A stretch of 64,000 nucleotides of DNA, from assembly GCA_017506865.1 (NCBI GenBank), contig JAFCMP010000053.1:248001-312000 (forward strand), in the 5' to 3' direction. Position numbers and translations under genes: made by a program. Of the stretch, positions 1 through 12,311 are shown one piece after another. The number at the start of each line of letters is the position of its first letter. The stretch's first letter is position 1. Below the pieces are notes generated by a model that was not told the DNA's origin, did no database searches, and saw only the letters and a program-made list of their open reading frames with translations. The stretch is from Tribonema minus. Its lineage: Eukaryota; Sar; Xanthophyceae; Tribonematales; Tribonemataceae.

Positions 1-3000
1 GATTTCAAGTACACGTCGCAGCCGCAGGGGCGCACGTTCACCCTGGACGAGGTATGTACGCATGCTGCTCAGTAACACATGGGAACGAATCAAAGAGTCG
101 TAGAGCTCTAAGTGACAAGGGATGGTCAGCCGCAAGTGCCTTCCACCAATAACCGTGGTCGCCGCTGCAGCAGTCATTGGGTATGTACGCCAGTTGGAGT
201 TCAAGTACACGTCGCAGCCGCAGGGGTGCGCGTTCACCCTGGACGACTCATACACGCATGCCGCGCGCAGTAATACATGCGGTATGTGCGCTAGCTGGAG
301 TTCAAGTACACGGCTGGGGCGCGTGGGAGCACGTGTGCGACGCCGTCATTGCTCAAAGTACCCGGAAGTTGACGTGCCCCCTGCCTGTGTGCCTTGCGCG
401 CCTGTGTGATAGCAGCATCACCTGCTGTGCCACGCGGTCATCCATGGCTGGGGGCGCGTGGGTACCACTTTTGTCAGGGTTAGGACCAATGCTGTAAACT
501 TTGCATGGCAGCAGCGCGGAAGTACCGAGAAGTTGACGTGCCCGGCAGTTGACGCACCAACCCTGTTCCCCCCGCCTGTGTGACAGGACCGTCACCTCCT
601 TTGTCACGCGGTCATCCACGGCTGGGGCGCGTGGGGGCGCGTGCGCGACGCCGTGCGCGACACATATTGTTAAGGTCGCTCCAATTTAACTCAAGGCTCA
701 GAAGTACCTAGAAGTTGACGTGCCTCCTGCCTGTGTGCTTGCGTGCGCGTGCGACAGGACCGCCACCTCCTATGTCACGCGGTCATCCACGGCTGGGGCG
801 CGTGGGGGCGCGTGCGCGACGCCGTGATGCGCACGCCGCGCCTGTCGCTGGACTGCCACCTGCGCAGCCTCTCCACGGAGGCGATAGGGCGCCGCTGTGA
901 GGCGCTCATGCGCGCCGCCGAGAAGGAGCTGCTGGTGAGCGCTGCCACACCATTTTGATAGATCACTTGAAATTCTAATCAAAAATCAAAATTAAAATGT
1001 ATCATAAAAACAGTACTTGGAAAGTATAATGGGGGCGCCAGTCGGCAGTTACGCAGGCTCGCCTGTGGCTGACCCTGACCCTGAGGCGCTCGTGCGCGCC
1101 GCCGAGAGGGAGCTGCTGGTGAGCACTGCCACATCACTGTTGAAGGTTTTTCTGAAAGGGGTGCTAGTTGGCAGTTGCGCGAGCTTGTTGCACACGCCTC
1201 GCACAGCCAGGCCGTTGTGGCTGACCCCAAGCATGCGCGCCGCCGAGAAGGAGCTGCTGGTGAGCGCTGCCACATCACTCAAGTGTCCTTCAATGTACAA
1301 TGGGGGGCACTAGTCGCCAGTTGTGCAGGCTTGTATTAAGCACATCGCGCAGCTTCACGTTGTGCTGACCCGAAGCATGCGCTACGCGAGAAGGAGCTGC
1401 TGTGAGCGCTGCCATGTCACTGTTGAAGTGTGTAGCAAATTGCGCACGCTTGTTGCGAGCACAGCCGCACCGCTGACTCTCTGGCTCCCTTCCTGACCCT
1501 CAGTTGGCATTTCCCCGACCCTGACCCTGTTCCTAACCTAACCCTGCTTGGCGACGCCGTTGCCCGCGCCCCTTGCAGGAGGGGGTGTCGCGGCGGCGCG
1601 CGGAGGCGGCCAGGCGCAACGACCGCCGCGCGGCGCGCGAGGAGGCGGCGCGCATCGAGGTCGCCGAGAAGTCCGCCAAGTGAGTCATCGAGTAGAGTCC
1701 TTGAGATTGAAGTTGGGGTCAAGTGGTGGTTAAAGTTGGGGTAAGTTTCGAGTGAGAGCGTCCGATGCGCCTCGCGCGAGGAGGCGGCTCGCATCGAGGT
1801 CGCCGAGAAGACCGCCAAGTGAGTCCTCAAGTAGAGTTTTAAGTAGAGGCTGAAGTTGTGGTAAGTGTTGAAGTTGGGGTAAGATTTGAGAGACCGGTGC
1901 GCCGCGCGCGAGGAGGCGGCGCGCATCGAGGTCGCCGAGAAGACCGCCAAGCGAGTCCTCCGGCAGAGCCCTCAAATTTGAAGTTGGGGTAAGCTGCGCG
2001 CAAGGACGTGGTGGCGCGCATCACAGTCGCCAATAAGACCGGCGCGGGACTGCTCGTGTAGGGAATGAGAGTTTGAAGTTTGCGCTGCAGCAGCAGGCGG
2101 AGCAGGGCAAGACTTTTCTTGTCTTCAGCGCAATCACCACTCTCTTCTTTGCCACTCTGCGTCACAGATTACGCTCAATTGAAAGCTGTCTGAAATGGTT
2201 GCGGCCCACAAGTTGATGAACATATAACTGCGCTGCTACTGTGTCCACTGCATCAGGCCTCACACGAGTTACGGAGACATGCACTCATGAGCAATCATTC
2301 ATCCGCAGCCATTTGCTCATAGCCGGTGAACTGATTTCTCCGATCATTAGACCTCGCATGAGTTGCGTACGTACCCACCCGACAACAATGAATCACTCGC
2401 AGCAGTTTGCTCATGACTGGTGAACTGATTTCTCTTACCGCCGCGCGCCGCTGCGCCGCAGGCTGGCGGAGGCGGCGCGTTGCGTAGTCATCCCAACAGC
2501 ACTCATGTATCCGCAGCAGTTTGCTGATAGCTGGTGAACTTAATTGTCTCTCCGCTGCGGCGCAGGCTGGCGGAAGCGGAGTCTGCGGCAGCGGAGGCGG
2601 CGCGCAAGGCGGCGGACGCCGCGCACCGGCGCTACCTCCTGGAGCAGCTGATGCAGGTGACGACTCTCCCTCCGTTCACACGATCTGTGGTGTTTGCGGG
2701 ACTCGCCCTCTACTCAGACTCTCTGTGGCAGTTGCGGGCATGTGTCCTAACCCTAACACTAACCCTAACCCATGTGTCGTACGTAGCCCTCACTCTCATT
2801 CCCAACTTGAGCTTTGACCACACCACGGCGGTACCTTCTCGAGCAGCTGATGCGGGCGACTCTCCCGCCATCTCACGCCTCGGACGCAAAACAGCTTGCA
2901 CACACAAGTCTTTTCGACTACATACTGTGGATATGGTGGGCACTGTTTGACTGGTGGCCAATGACTGCAGCACGGCGGCCACAGTCACTGGTGGAAGGCA

Positions 3001-6000
3001 TTCAATTTGACGGCTAACGACACCTTGTCACCTACCTAGAACTCTACGATTTTTTGACGCATTTTACATTCAGGCGCTCCGCAGTGCCCTGCGCACGTGT
3101 CCTTGCTCACGCCGCCGCTCCCCACGGTGGGTGCTCAGGGAACGCTAGGTTTGTGAGGTTGATGCTCTGCGCTCCCGCCGCTCGTTGCTCGGCGTTGTTG
3201 GGGGCATGCGCTGCCTGCTCGAGCGCAGCTGCAATGGCTGGCGAGGCGCGCAGCAGCAGCGACGTGCCGCAACCTGTCGATGCCGCGCCGCAGCAGGGGT
3301 AGGGTGTGTAGAACTGCTATGTACATGCTTCAAAGTACAAGCACACAGTTCATCCATTTTAAGTTATGTGGCGGTTCGAGCACAAGCTCGCATGCTGCGA
3401 CGACGCCTCACACATGCCACTATGTACGTAGCCGCAACCGCATGTGCCGCAATGTACGTAGCCGAGGCTTGCGTGTCATGTGCTGCAGTCTACGGTGCGC
3501 GCTCTGGCATGGACTCCCATCACCGATACCTATTCGCCGCTGACGCCGCGTGCCTCTCGCTTTTACGCCCTCCGCCAGGCCAGGGCGTCACGAGCGGCAT
3601 CATACACAACTCGTATGGAGCGATGCGCCATCGCTCGTCACCTGATCTCTGCTTTCTGTTGCCGCTGCTCCGCCCCTGGTCCGCAGCGGCAGCGCGCCGC
3701 TGCACGCGTCGTCGTGCATGTGTGTGCGGCATGTGCGGTAGGCTGTGCGCGCGCTAACAAGTACATACCTACCCATCGCTGCTGATGCCACGCATGCCCC
3801 TCTCGCTCCCGTGCCCTCTGCCGCACCAGGGCATCACACACCCGGAAGTTGCATGACACGTATCAGGCGTACTCTCGGGACTGTGCGTTTCTTAACGGTC
3901 ACATCTACTGCCTGACGGTTACATTCTGCTTTGTGTGTCTAGTAACGTCCACTTTCATAGGCCCAGCACCCACGGTCTGGCGATGCCTTCCAGCCTCCTC
4001 TGCTGCTTTCGCCAATGCGCGACGCCGCATTTCTTACCCCATCATCGACACCTACCCATTCGCCGCTGACGCCGTGTTTTTCTGGCTCCCATGCCCTCTG
4101 CCGCGCCAGGGCATCACAAACGGCGTCATCCACAACGTCAAGGTCCCCACGGAGGAGGTCCCCATCGCCCCCGCCCGCCCCCCCGCCACCCCCGCCCAGG
4201 CGGCCTCCGCCAAACCCGCCGGCAAGCGGGTGCGTAACCGGGCGACCTGCGCATGCCGTGACCCTTTCTTGACCACTCTGTGTTCCTATCATACAAATTT
4301 GTTGTTTCTTTGCTTGGGTTTTGTAATATGTGCAAGACGGTCGTTGCAAACCACACCACGTGACCGTTATAATGCCCATGGCTGCAGGCCTGTTGAGCGT
4401 GCATACCTTTTTACGCAAACCACACCAAATGACCTTTCTGGAGCCTTTCGAGTCTGCTCAGAGACCGTCTGAAAACACGGGACAGAGGAGACCGGCAGCG
4501 CATTGCATGATGCGCAGCATGCATGAGCGAGCTCAGGCGAAGAGCACGCATCGAATGCCGCCTGATGTGCTGTGCGCTGACGCACGCACCGTGCACCGAG
4601 GGCGGCAACGGTCGTTTCTGGCATGCTGAACACCAAGCTTGAACTGGCATGCTGAACACCAAGCTGCTGCCAGTTGCGTGTGCCGCAGTGAGGTGCTGCC
4701 ACCCGTGCGTGCTTGGCCGTGATCGGCATGCCCCTGAGCGCGAGCGCAAATCTGAGCTTCAAACTACTAATTAGCCAGTTTGTTAACGTCTTCGCATATG
4801 CGCTTCTTTCGTCCCAAGAAGAGATGGGCGCGGCGGCCAGGGTTAGGGTTAGCCCTGCTGAGCATCGCCTGTGTGGTACTTTGTTGCCTGTAGCCGCCAG
4901 TGCGTGCTTGGCTGAGGTGACACGTCTGCACGAACCTTCGGCGGTAGCACGAATCTACGCTGTTTAGCCGTGCCGCTATCGTCTTTGCGTATGTGCTGGT
5001 TACAGCAAAGCAATAGATGAGTGCTGCGGCTGTTGCTTTGCTGAGCATCGCTACGTGGTGATCCGTTGCCCGCAGCGGCGCCGATCGCGTGGCCGTGACC
5101 GCAGCTCTTTGCTGCAGCGCGCGTATCGACGTTTTAGAAGCAGAGCGCTGCTACAAGAGTCGTATGCTGAGCGTTGCGTGTATCATGCTGGTGCGAGGGC
5201 GTTAGTCACACGTGACCTTCTGGCTGCTGCGACCTTCACTGCTGTGCTCATGCTCCAGAGAATCAGAAATACTGATGACAAGGCACGTTATCAATAAACG
5301 ACCGCCATTGTCTGAGAGTCTCAAAAACTGATAAGGCACATGATCGATAAACGACCGCCATTGCCTGCATTGTTGCTGTCACTGCGGCGTACGCGTCGCA
5401 CTGACGCTGAGCACTGGAGCAAGTGTCGTTTGCTGACGTTGCGCGCGCACTGGCCGGTGCCTGCAGGGACGCCAGAAGAACGAGCTGCCTGCGCGCATGC
5501 TGCCGCGCCTCATGCGCATCGTCAACGACATGGGCATGCAGGTATGTATGTTTGTATGTATGTGCATACATTAATCTCAGAGTTTTCGGCATGTGCATGC
5601 TTCAGAAGTGTATGAAAAATACTGTGTATTGTAGATTTCCGAGACTCGTGATTGCGACAGAGGAGGCATTAGGAAGCGGCTCATGCGCATCGTCAACGAC
5701 ATGGGCATGCAGGTATGTGTGCGCATACATTAAATACCTACCCTATGCACGCATGCTTCAGAAGTCTATGACAAAGAAAATGTGGATTGTACGCGGCTCA
5801 TGCGCAGGGTCAACGACATGGGTGTGCAGGTATGTATGTATGCGCGTACATGAGTAACCTCTATGCTTGCTTCAGGAGTGCGTGCGAAAAAATGAATGAT
5901 GTGATGCACATGCCTGGAGGCGTGTAGCTGCAACAGTGAAGGCATTTAGGATCTTTTTGCCTCGTCGCACTCGAGCTGTCTCTTCACCTTGGATGATGGC

Positions 6001-9000
6001 GATGTTCAAGTGCCTTGGTTGATGGTGGTGATCAAGCGCGTTCACACACGCATCGTTGCGTGCCCTGCGTGCGATTGCCGCAGCTCAAGAACGCGATGGA
6101 AATGGTGTGGAGGCGTTCCGTGCGCACTATACGCCCTGCAGTATTTCTGGCCTCTGTTCCACTACCGCGGCTCACGTGTGCTCACACCAGTAACAGCGTT
6201 CTACCTACCTCTGTGTTGGGTGATGACGGCGGTGATCAATCGTTGTTTGTTCTGTACTGTATTTTTGTCGCCTCGGAACCCTTGCATGCGACTGCCGCCG
6301 CAGCTCAAGCACGAGCCAGAAATGGTGGAGGCGTTCCGCGCGCACCACCCTTCCTATGCTCACTCTATTCCTGACCGCTGTTCCCCTGCTGCGGCTCAGG
6401 AACGTGCTCACACAAAACAAGGGTTTGTCAAATCACCTACATCAAATCATGGTGGTGGAGTCTCAGAGCGTTCACACGTACGTCGTCGCGTGCGCTGCGT
6501 GCGGTATCCGCAGCCCAAGAACGTTGCGGAAGTGGCGGAGGCGTTCCGCGCGCACCGCCCGCCCTGCAGTAGTTCTGGCCTCTATTCCACTGCCGCGTCT
6601 CGTACGTGCTCACAACATTGTCTTCGTTCACGCTCCGTGTTGGATCGATGACTGCGGTGATCGAGCGTCTCTTCTTTCTGTCGTTGCCGTTGCAATCCTT
6701 GCGTGCAACTGCCACCGCAGCTCAAGAACGTGACGGAAATGGTGGAGGCGTTCCGCGCGCACCACCCGTCCTTTCAGTGGTTGTAGCCACTATTCCACTG
6801 TTGCGCTTCTCACGTGCCTAGACAGGTAGAGGCATTCCGACTCTGGGTTGAAATGATGACGATACAAATCAAGCGCGTTCACACAGTCGTCGTTGCATTC
6901 GCTGTGTGCCTCTGCGGCAGCTCAAGAACGTGACGGAAATGGTGGAGGCGTTCCGCGCGCACCACCCGTCCTGCTCGCAGCGGCTCGTCACGAGCACCAT
7001 CAAGAACATGTCCGACTTCCAGACGAGGTGAGCGCTGCCTCCACGCAGTCTTCTGAGCACTGACACCACACATAAATAGACAGTGTCCGGCTTCCAGACG
7101 AGGTGAGCGCTGCCTTCCCCTGTCCTCTGAGCACTGGCGCTTTGCAAATAGATCATGTCCGACTTCCAGACGAGGTGAGCGCTGCCTTTACGCAGTCCTG
7201 TGAGCACTGGCGCCTTGCAGAAATTGAGCACATGTGACCCAAAGCACATCCAACCTACCAGATGACTGAACGCTACCTTGCATAAAGTTATCTTGTCCGT
7301 CTTTCCGATAGGTCAGCGCAGGTGTCCACAATCTCCTGCGCCCTGGCACCTTGCAGAAGCAGACACATCCAACTGTTCACGCAGTCCTCTGAGCACACGG
7401 TGCCAGTGCGCAAATACCTGAACCGTCTGCCGCTGCCAGACAAGGTGAGCGCTGCTTTCCACAGCCTCGTGAGCACCAGCATCATGCACAAATAGGGCAT
7501 GTCCGCCTTCCAGATGCGGTGAGCGCTGCCTCCCGCAGCCTTCTGAGCTCTGGCGCTTGTAAGTAAATGTAGCAGATCTGGTTTCCGCATGATTGAGAGC
7601 TGCCTTGCACAAGACCGTGTCAGACTTGCGGTGGAGGCGAGAGTCGGTTTCCTTTGGTAAAAGAATACTCCCATGTGCCATCGATGCCGCCGTCTTCGGT
7701 GCTCACTCGCGACATGTGCGTCCTTTATGCCCGTTGGCATCCCTGAAGGCCGGCCAAACCCCGCTGCTGTCAATTCTTCATGCGAACCCCCCGCCCCCCC
7801 CCCCCCCCCCCCGCGGCATGCGTGCTTTCACATCGCGCACCCGCAGGGTGATGCTTTGCCCCGTGCGCAGCCGGACCTCACGTTTCACTTTGCAACGCAC
7901 ATTCCCTTTCTGACACGTATGGCACCGCTTCTCCTGACTGGTAGAAGGGTACTCCCATGTGCCATCGGGACTGTCGTAATTGGTGCGCACTTCAGACATG
8001 TACGTGCTTCCTGCCTTCCTTAACCCCCCTAGCAGCAGGACAAACCCCACTGTCAATCATTCACATAATTCGGACTCTCTGCCCCCGCGGCATGCGCGCT
8101 TCGTGCCGCGTGACCGCAGGGTGATGCTTCGCCTCGTGCGTAGCCGGACCTCACATTTCACTGCGCGACGCGCACTCCTCCTCTGACCGTAACCGCTGCT
8201 TGTTCTATCACTGTGTAACGCGCACTCCCCTCCTGACGTGCATCACCGCTTCTCCCACTCCCCCCGCGGCGTGCGCCTAACCCTAACCTCAATCCTGACC
8301 CTAACCCTAACCCAGACCCTAACCCTACCCCTGACCCTAACCATACCCCTGACCCTAACCCTACCCCTAACCCTACCCCTGACCCTAACCCTAACCCTAC
8401 CCCTAGGGAGATCCCCGGTGGACGCGGCCAGTCGCGCAAGCGCTGGTGGGTCAAGCCCGAGCACGAGCACTACCTCTTTGAGCCCGTGTGCACGGAGCCG
8501 GACACGCCGGACCGCAGCCCGCAGGCGGCGCCGCAGCAGCAGGTGAGATTGGGTGTCTGTTCTGCAGCATGCAGCGTGTAGTTCTCAGCAGTAGAGCACT
8601 GCTTTGGCGGAGCCTGTGTTGCTGGAGCCGGACGCGCCGGAAAAGAGCCCACCGCCGCCTCCCTCACACGCCGACTCGCTGCTGCTTGTTTCCCGTCCAT
8701 GGTCTGTCTACCTTTCGCCAGACAAATGGTCAGGCGCCCAGCGGCATTGCTCCGGTGCTGATGCTCAACGCGCACAAGTTGCAGCAGCGCCACCTGCGCC
8801 CCCCCCCTCCCCTCACACCCAACCCTCTGCCATCCGCGCTCCACTTTCTTCCAGACGAACGGCCAGGCGCCCAACGGCATTGCAGAATTCGCCGCGCAGG
8901 GCGACGCCCAAGCGTCCTTTGCCAAGCGGCCGTCGGTATCCACAACGCTCCCTGCTGCTGCTGCTGCGGCGACGGCGGCGGCGCCGGGGGAGGAGGGCGC

Positions 9001-12000
9001 AGCTGTTGGCGTCAAGCGCGAGAGCCCTGATGCCGCCGCGGCCGTGAACGGCGGCGGCGCGGCTGCAGGTACATATGTCGCTGCGCGCGCTGTGCATGCG
9101 ATGAAGTGCTGCGGCAGTTTTGCTTTGATGCGGGTTGGGAGATCTGCGCGGCTACATTGCTAGAGATGTGTCGGGAGGTCTGCAGCCTGTGTGTCTGTTT
9201 CTCGCGCAATGTGCCCTTGTCACTGTGTCACGGTCAGACAGCCGCTTTCGCCGCGTCCTCGTTCGATGCAAATAGCTTTGCGTCATCGCGCCAGCGGAAT
9301 TTTGCAGTGCTGACGTGCCCCCCCCCCCCATCCCTACCCCCCATGCTGCTGCCGCCCGCAGGCGCTGCCGCTGCGGAGCCGCCCGCGAAGAGGCGGCGCA
9401 AGCACATCGCGCTCACCGGCTACGTCCTGTACCAGCGCGCGACGCTCAAGGAGACCAGAGCCGAGCTGCCGCGCGGCACCGCGCCGGAGGTCGTGGAGGC
9501 GCGCTCGCAGTACAAGTGGGAGAGCCTGACGCAGGCGCAGCGCGACGCGTTTGAGGCGCAGGCGACGGCCACGCTCGAAGCCCGGAAGGCGGTACGTATG
9601 TGTGCTTGTGGGTAGAGTGTGTTGACGATCATTTCATGGCGCTGCATGTGTGGAGTATAATCAGGCGCGCTCGCAGTACAAGTGGGAGAGCCTGACGCAG
9701 GCGCAGCGCGACGCGTTTGAGGCGCAGGCGACGGCTGCGCTCGAGGCGCGGAAGGCGGTACGTATGCTTGCGGTAGGGTGTGCTGATGAGAATTTCATGG
9801 CGCTGCATGTGTGGAGTATAGTTAGGCGCGCTCGCAGACAAGTGGGAGGGACTGACGCAGGCGCAGCGTGACGCGTTCAAGGCGCAGGCGACGGCCACGC
9901 TGGAGGCGCGCAACCGGTACGTGTGCTCGCCTGTAGGGGGTAGCTGTGTGTATAAGAGGGATTGCGTGGCGCCGATAGTGTAGAGTACCACGAGGCGTCC
10001 TCTCAGTACAGGAGGGAGAGCCTGACGCAGGCGCAAAAGGATGCGTTTGAGGTGCAGGCAACGGCCACAGTCGAGGCGCGCAAGGCGGTGCGTACGTGTG
10101 CTTGCGGGCAGGGGGTAAGGGTGTGTCTGAGAGGGATTGCATGGCGCTGCAGATGTGTTTGAGGCGCAGCAACTGCCACGCTCAAGCCCACAAGGCGGTA
10201 TGTTTGCTTGCGGGCAGGGGGTGAGGGTGTTCTGAAGCGGAGGGCGCATAGGGATCGCATGGCAGTTGAAGTATAAGTTACAATTTAATTCGGTCCAGTG
10301 GAGTGAACGCCTTCGGAGGCGCACGCGACGGCCGCGCTTGAGGCGCTGAAGGCAGTACGTTTCCATGAGACAAGGAGCACGCTCGTGTCGCACTGCGGTA
10401 TGTTTGTGTGCCCAGCGTGGGGCTCTGTATTGAACTGGAGTGGCGGGGCAGGGGTGCGTTGGTGGGTGTGCCGTGCATGGCTTGAAGTACAAAGTCAACT
10501 TACTTGGGACGGCGCAGAGGGTGCCCGAGGCACAGGCCACCGCCTTGAGCCCGAGAATAGGTATACCTGCCTACAGTACTGGGTAGGGGTGCTATCTGCA
10601 TACGTGTCAACGCTCACGCATCACCTCGCTTGAATTACAAGCCTCCATCCAACCAGCAAGACTTTTTTCTAGAAGATTTGAGTGTCCAAGCCCTTGCGCC
10701 TTGAAGTGCAGCACTTGCTCTTCCTGTGCAACATGCATCTGCTACACTTATGTGTCAAACCTGTGCTTCGGTCTTCGTGTAACGAACTGTTGTTCTGTGT
10801 CTGTGCTGTCGGACATCCGGGCTTCATGTCCATGAAAATTGATGCTCACTCTGCGCGTTGCTTGAATTACAAGAACCCAAACTGAGAGACGTTGCTGAAG
10901 TGTCTGTTGCCTTGCGCTCTGGAATGCAAGCAAGCATCTGCCAACATGTGTCACACTTCACGAGTTATTCCTACATGTCTTCATAACTTTGTTATGTGTC
11001 TGTGCTGTCATGCGCGTGTAGACCCGCAGAGGCGCCGCATACTCTGCTCACCTGTGCATCGAGTATCTGCTGGTGTGTCACACTTCACGAGTCCTGCCTA
11101 CATTTTTTCACGCTTCTACTTGTTGTGTGTCTGTGCCGTCGTGCACGTGCAGGCCCGCAGCAAGACTCACCCTAACCCTAAGAGATTTGAGCGTCTACAT
11201 AAGCCCTTGCGCCTTGAAGTGCAGCGTTCGCTCTACCTGTGCAGCACGCATACACTAGACTCACGTGTCAATGCCTTCGTCACACGCTATCATTATGTGT
11301 CTGTGCTATCTTGCACGCGCAGGCCCGCAGAGGCGCCGCTGCCACGAAGGCTGCGGCCAGAGGCCATCACGGCGCCAATCCGGGCGCCGACGGCGATGGC
11401 CACATCCCGTTTGAGATGGACGAGTGAGTGCCACAGCACGTATAATACCCATTGAAGTAATCCGCTTAGAGTGGCCACTGTCCATGAGCATCAAGTCACC
11501 TGCTTGTCACGAGGTATGTGTAGATTTCTGGTGCAACGTCGACACTAGTCATATGGGCTATTTCCGTGCCCTTAATCGAAAACGCAGGTTACGACAACGA
11601 CTCGTTGCTTGCAGTCAGAAGCTAGGAGTAGTGACAAGCCTGGCATGAAAAGTGAGGCACGGGGCATGTCGATGAGTGCCAGGTGGGCGGAGTCTGGCCT
11701 CCACAGTGGCGCTAACCCTTACCCTAATCTAACCATAATCCTGCGCTGGTTTGAAAGGTGGGATCATGATGCCAATACGTGTGACGCAGCGGGGCTCTAT
11801 TACACTGGGGAGCGTGCCAGGGCACTGATCATGTGCTCCAAGAGCTTTGCGCATTCGAGATGCAGTTCTGTGAGGTCGACGAGGGCCACGGATTAGGTTT
11901 AGGGCTATTAATGCTAATTTTCACTGCAATACTTGCTAACCTGACCCCAACCCTGAGGCAAAGCCGCTGCGCAGGCTTGCCCTCAGGCCATCCACCGTCT

Positions 12001-12311
12001 GCTACCTATCTCATGTCAAGTTGAGTGAGAGTGCATCCAAGGATCTTGCCGGCGATCAGGAATGCTCGCAATGGTTTGCTGCCTCAGCTGCTCATGCAAC
12101 CGGGGTTGCATGTATGGATAGTGTACGGCTAAAGTGCACGTGTGTCATCGTGCCTGCATTGATCGGAAGCACTCGCAGAGAAGGTAAAAGTACACACCAT
12201 CCCTCGCTGTTTTTGCGCTGCCGCAGCTCCGCCTCTGACCATGAGCACCACTCCGACGGCGCCAACGGCGCGGAGAGCGAAGCCGACCAGATGGACACCG
12301 CCGCCACCTGA
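1..12311 (+). CDS. ISWI-like chromatin remodeller C-terminus with winged-helix-like and HMG-box-like segments (5' partial)
   Basis: Twelve exons whose phases close exactly: 1-51, 758-934, 1579-1679, 2566-2656, 4110-4229, 5467-5541, 6921-7027, 8407-8542, 8855-9068, 9362-9591, 11323-11423, 12227-12311 (TGA stop); 495 residues in the window. Exons 1-2 (residues 1-76) read FTLDE, then HGWGAWGRVRDAV and IGRRCEALMRAAEKE. This is the pattern of the SLIDE domain that follows SANT in ISWI ATPases and contacts linker DNA. Exons 3-4 encode an Arg/Glu/Ala helix. Exons 6-8 (LMRIVNDMGM, AFRAHHPSCSQRLVTSTIKN, KRWWVKPEHEHYL) resemble the C-terminal winged helix of the CAF-1 large subunit. Exon 10 is HMG-box-like (GYVLYQRATLKE ... 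WESLTQAQRDAFEAQA) after a basic KRRRK patch. The tail is acidic and Ser/Asp-rich. The ATPase domain must lie upstream of the window. SLIDE assignment is fairly sure; the winged-helix and HMG assignments are inference. Two adjacent genes cannot be excluded without transcripts. Confidence 0.72.
83..180 (-). repeat. Dispersed repeat family A, copy 1 (truncated)
   Basis: Inverted copy of an element also seen near 2941, 17708, 44027 and 57388. It contains the shared words GTAGAGCTCTA, GTGACAAGGGATGG, CTTCCACCAATAACCGTGG and CGCTGCAGCAGTCATTGG. It stops abruptly at 180, where longer copies continue, so it is a truncated copy. It lies in the first intron of the ISWI-like gene. Confidence 0.85.
360..655 (+). 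repeat. Decayed copies of the acceptor side of the SLIDE exon
   Basis: Two blocks (about 362-470 and 520-655) repeat the sequence just before and at the start of the exon at 758. Each has GAAGTTGACGTGCC, then CCTGCCTGTGTG, then CACGCGGTCATCCA followed by GGCTGGGGGCGCGTGGG or a close variant. Each copy ends inside the exon and has no donor-side sequence, so it can supply an acceptor but not a complete exon. Confidence 0.8.
1080..1435 (+). repeat. Decayed copies of the donor side of the SLIDE exon
   Basis: Three blocks, near 1083, 1230 and 1375, repeat the end of exon 758-934 plus the start of its intron (GCGCGCCGCCGAGA, GGAGCTGCTGGTGAGC, GCTGCCACATCAC). They keep the GTGAGC donor or a close variant. 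The third has lost bases. No acceptor accompanies them. Confidence 0.85.
1760..2040 (+). repeat. Decayed copies of the donor side of the basic-helix exon
   Basis: Three blocks, near 1768, 1900 and 1998, repeat the end of exon 1579-1679 (GAGGAGGCGGC, CGCATCGAGGTCGCCGAGAA, ACCGCCAAGTGAGTC). The first retains the GTGAGTCCTCAAGTAGAG intron start; the last is the most diverged. The intervening sequence also repeats (TTGAAGTTGGGGTAAG). Confidence 0.85.
2941..3068 (+). repeat. Dispersed repeat family A, copy 2
   Basis: Direct copy beginning CACTGTTTGACTGGTGGCC and ending near GAACTCTACGATTTTTTGACG. It lies in an intron of the ISWI-like gene. It is preceded by a TACTGTGGATATGGTGGGCA stretch that matches the 5' flank of copies 4 and 5, so the element extends slightly upstream. 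Confidence 0.85.
6075..6780 (+). repeat. Four decayed copies of the acceptor side of the winged-helix exon
   Basis: Blocks near 6078, 6299, 6509 and 6717 repeat CCGCAGCTCAAGAACGTGA, then GGAGGCGTTCCGCGCGCACC, from the start of exon 6921-7027 together with the preceding intron end. Unit spacing is about 210-220 bp. The copies differ by scattered substitutions and small deletions. Each stops before the exon end. Confidence 0.85.
7075..7525 (+). repeat. Decayed copies of the donor side of the winged-helix exon
   Basis: Blocks near 7080, 7147, 7408 and 7497 repeat the exon end and donor (CATGTCCGACTTCCAGACGAG followed by GTGAGCGCTGCC) and the intron start ending in CTGAGCACTGGCGC. Spacing is about 70-100 bp for the closest copies. 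The block at 7404-7445 looks exon-like (ending CCAGACAAG|GTGAGC), but its reading frame does not fit, so it is read as another decayed copy. Confidence 0.75.
7789..7811 (+). repeat. Poly-C tract
   Basis: An almost uninterrupted run of C between CGAACCCC and GCGGCATGCG, within an intron of the ISWI-like gene. Similar tracts recur in the window, often just upstream of an exon or an exon copy. Confidence 0.9.
8276..8406 (+). repeat. Degenerate CCCTAA telomere-like array ending in a 3' splice site
   Basis: About 130 bp of CCCTAACC-type units mixed with CCCTGACC and CCCTACCC variants. It abuts the exon starting at 8407 and ends in CCCCTAG|GGAG. The array therefore serves as the pyrimidine-rich tract and supplies the acceptor AG itself. 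It is interstitial rather than a chromosome end, since the gene continues on both sides. Confidence 0.9.
9660..10360 (+). repeat. Five decayed copies of the donor side of the HMG-box exon
   Basis: Blocks near 9666, 9827, 9990, 10155 and 10315 repeat the exon end (GAGAGCCTGACGCAGGCGCA, CGCGTTTGAGGCGCAGGCGA, GCGCGGAAGGCG followed by GTACGT) and the following intron. The first copy keeps an open reading frame. The second has a deletion that shifts frame. The later ones are progressively shorter, which suggests increasing age with distance. Confidence 0.9.

Noticed and set aside
7404..7445. Candidate exon ending CCAGACAAG|GTGAGC
   Set aside because: Its phase does not fit between exons 6921-7027 and 8407-8542, which join perfectly without it. 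It aligns with the other decayed donor-side copies.
8276..8406. CCCTAA array as a true chromosome end
   Set aside because: The array is degenerate and genic exons continue on both sides in phase.
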